DNA of 6,215 nt. Source: Candidatus Omnitrophota bacterium (GTDB taxonomy: Bacteria; Omnitrophota; Gorgyraeia; Gygaellales; Profunditerraquicolaceae). The DNA lies in assembly GCA_018814745.1 (NCBI GenBank), contig JAHIZC010000220.1:1-6215 (forward strand), in the 5' to 3' direction. Within the stretch, counting starts at the first letter, position 1. Each line of letters starts with the position of its first letter. The translations under genes were made by a program, and so were the position numbers. Below the pieces are notes generated by a model, which was not told the DNA's origin, made no database searches, and saw only the letters and a program-made list of their open reading frames with translations. Below are positions 5,709 through 6,215 of this stretch, piece after piece.

Positions 5709-5741
5709 TTACGTTGCTTCTATAAAGCTTCCGTAAGTTAT
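5704..5741 (+). promoter_or_regulatory. rpoA leader hairpin
   Basis: ATAACTTACG 5704-5713 is a perfect 10-bp inverted repeat of CGTAAGTTAT 5732-5741. An inner stem, GCTT 5716-5719 with AAGC 5725-5728, closes a CTATA loop, so the whole forms a two-tier stem-loop. It ends 10 nt before the rpoA Shine-Dalgarno (AAGGAGG, 5752-5758) and leaves that site exposed. No T run follows, so it is not a standard terminator. An operator, RNase processing site or protein-binding leader are all possible; nothing in the sequence decides between them. Confidence 0.5.
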
Positions 5742-5762
5742 CTGCTCATTTAAGGAGGCAAA

Positions 5763-6215
5763 ATGGGAATTAAATGGCGAGATTTTCAGTTACCTAAAAG
5801 GCTAGAATGCGATGAATCAACTTATACGAGTACTTACGGCAGATTTTCTGCTGCTCCGTTTGAGAGAGGATACGGAGTCACATTAGGGAATTCCCTAAGA
5901 AGAGTACTCCTTTCATCTATCGAAGGCAGTGCAGTCACCTCTGTTAAAATACAAGGTGTACAGCACGAATTTTCGACCATCGCCGGAGTTGTCGAGGACG
6001 TTCCGGAAATAATTCTGAATTTAAAAAGCCTACTATTAAACTCTCACTCCAAGATACCTAAAACAATTTACCTAAAGAGGACCACCAAAGGTGAGGTAAA
6101 GGCGAAAGATATCGAAGTCGACGAAACAATAGAAATAATAAATCCCGATCTTCATATCGCCACACTTACCAAAGATGTTAAACTAAATATTGAGATGGAA
6201 GTAGCAAGAGGAAGA
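5763..6215 (+). CDS. rpoA: RNA polymerase subunit alpha, 5' part
   Basis: The alpha subunit dimerises to nucleate RNA polymerase assembly through its N-terminal domain, and its C-terminal domain contacts UP elements and activators. The window holds the first 151 codons, about the first half of a usual protein of 310-340 residues, and the frame is still open at the end. Visible are MGIKWRDFQLPKRLE, the assembly segment FERGYGVTLGNSLRRVLLSSIEG (residues 33-55, with Arg46 near the E. coli R45 determinant), VQHEFSTIAGVVEDVPEIILNLKSL and INPDLHIATLTKDVKLNIEMEVARGR. The ATG has AAGGAGG ending 4 nt upstream. The N-terminal PKRLE...FERG style resembles PVC-group bacteria. The C-terminal domain and the expected neighbour rplQ lie outside the window. 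Confidence 0.96.
   Translation, partial: MGIKWRDFQLPKRLECDESTYTSTYGRFSAAPFERGYGVTLGNSLRRVLLSSIEGSAVTSVKIQGVQHEFSTIAGVVEDVPEIILNLKSLLLNSHSKIPKTIYLKRTTKGEVKAKDIEVDETIEIINPDLHIATLTKDVKLNIEMEVARGR

Noticed and set aside
1..6215. A novel multi-gene accessory or defence system
   Set aside because: Every long ORF is a universally known housekeeping gene. No foreign composition block, integrase, toxin-antitoxin pair or repeat array is present.

Overview
This window is a co-directional (+ strand) ribosomal-protein locus that joins the end of a bacterial spc operon to most of an alpha operon. Gene order is rpsE (3' part), rplO, secY, adk, map, infA, rpmJ, rpsM, rpsK, rpsD, rpoA (5' part). All identities come from direct recognition of conserved protein motifs. 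I see no mobile element, CRISPR array, tRNA, rRNA or accessory system, and the minus strand carries only shadow frames.

Organism: a bacterium of moderate GC. The secY-adk-map-infA-rpmJ-rpsM-rpsK-rpsD-rpoA order resembles Gram-positive bacteria and many candidate phyla rather than Enterobacteria, where adk and map lie elsewhere. There is no rpmD (uL30) between rpsE and rplO, as in Chlamydiae, Cyanobacteria and CPR bacteria. The RpoA N-terminus (PKRLE, then APFERGYGVTLGNSLRRVLLSS) looks most like PVC-superphylum proteins to me. Omnitrophota or a relative is my best guess, held with low confidence.

Layout: positions 1-3923 are very compact. rpsE/rplO share ATGA, secY starts inside the rplO stop region, adk starts on the last base of the secY stop codon, map starts 20 nt inside adk, and infA starts 1 nt after map. 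Translation there is probably strongly coupled. Three non-coding stretches then carry visible structure. (1) The 84-nt infA-rpmJ leader has a perfect 14-bp inverted repeat whose right arm contains the rpmJ ribosome-binding site and start codon, and a 22-codon ORF fits almost exactly inside the leader. (2) The rpsM-rpsK junction has a GC-rich cluster of short repeats that also encodes the last residues of S13. (3) The 133-nt rpsD-rpoA spacer has two separate hairpins, a possible extended -10 promoter and a strong Shine-Dalgarno.

Together the genes supply ribosome parts (S5, L15, L36, S13, S11, S4), initiation factor IF-1, the SecY channel for membrane-protein export, adenylate kinase for nucleotide balance, methionine aminopeptidase for processing new proteins, and the RNA polymerase alpha subunit. 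This is the growth-linked core expression machinery. The most interesting material is regulatory: the rpmJ leader and the rpsD-rpoA spacer. I do not see evidence for an undescribed multi-gene system.
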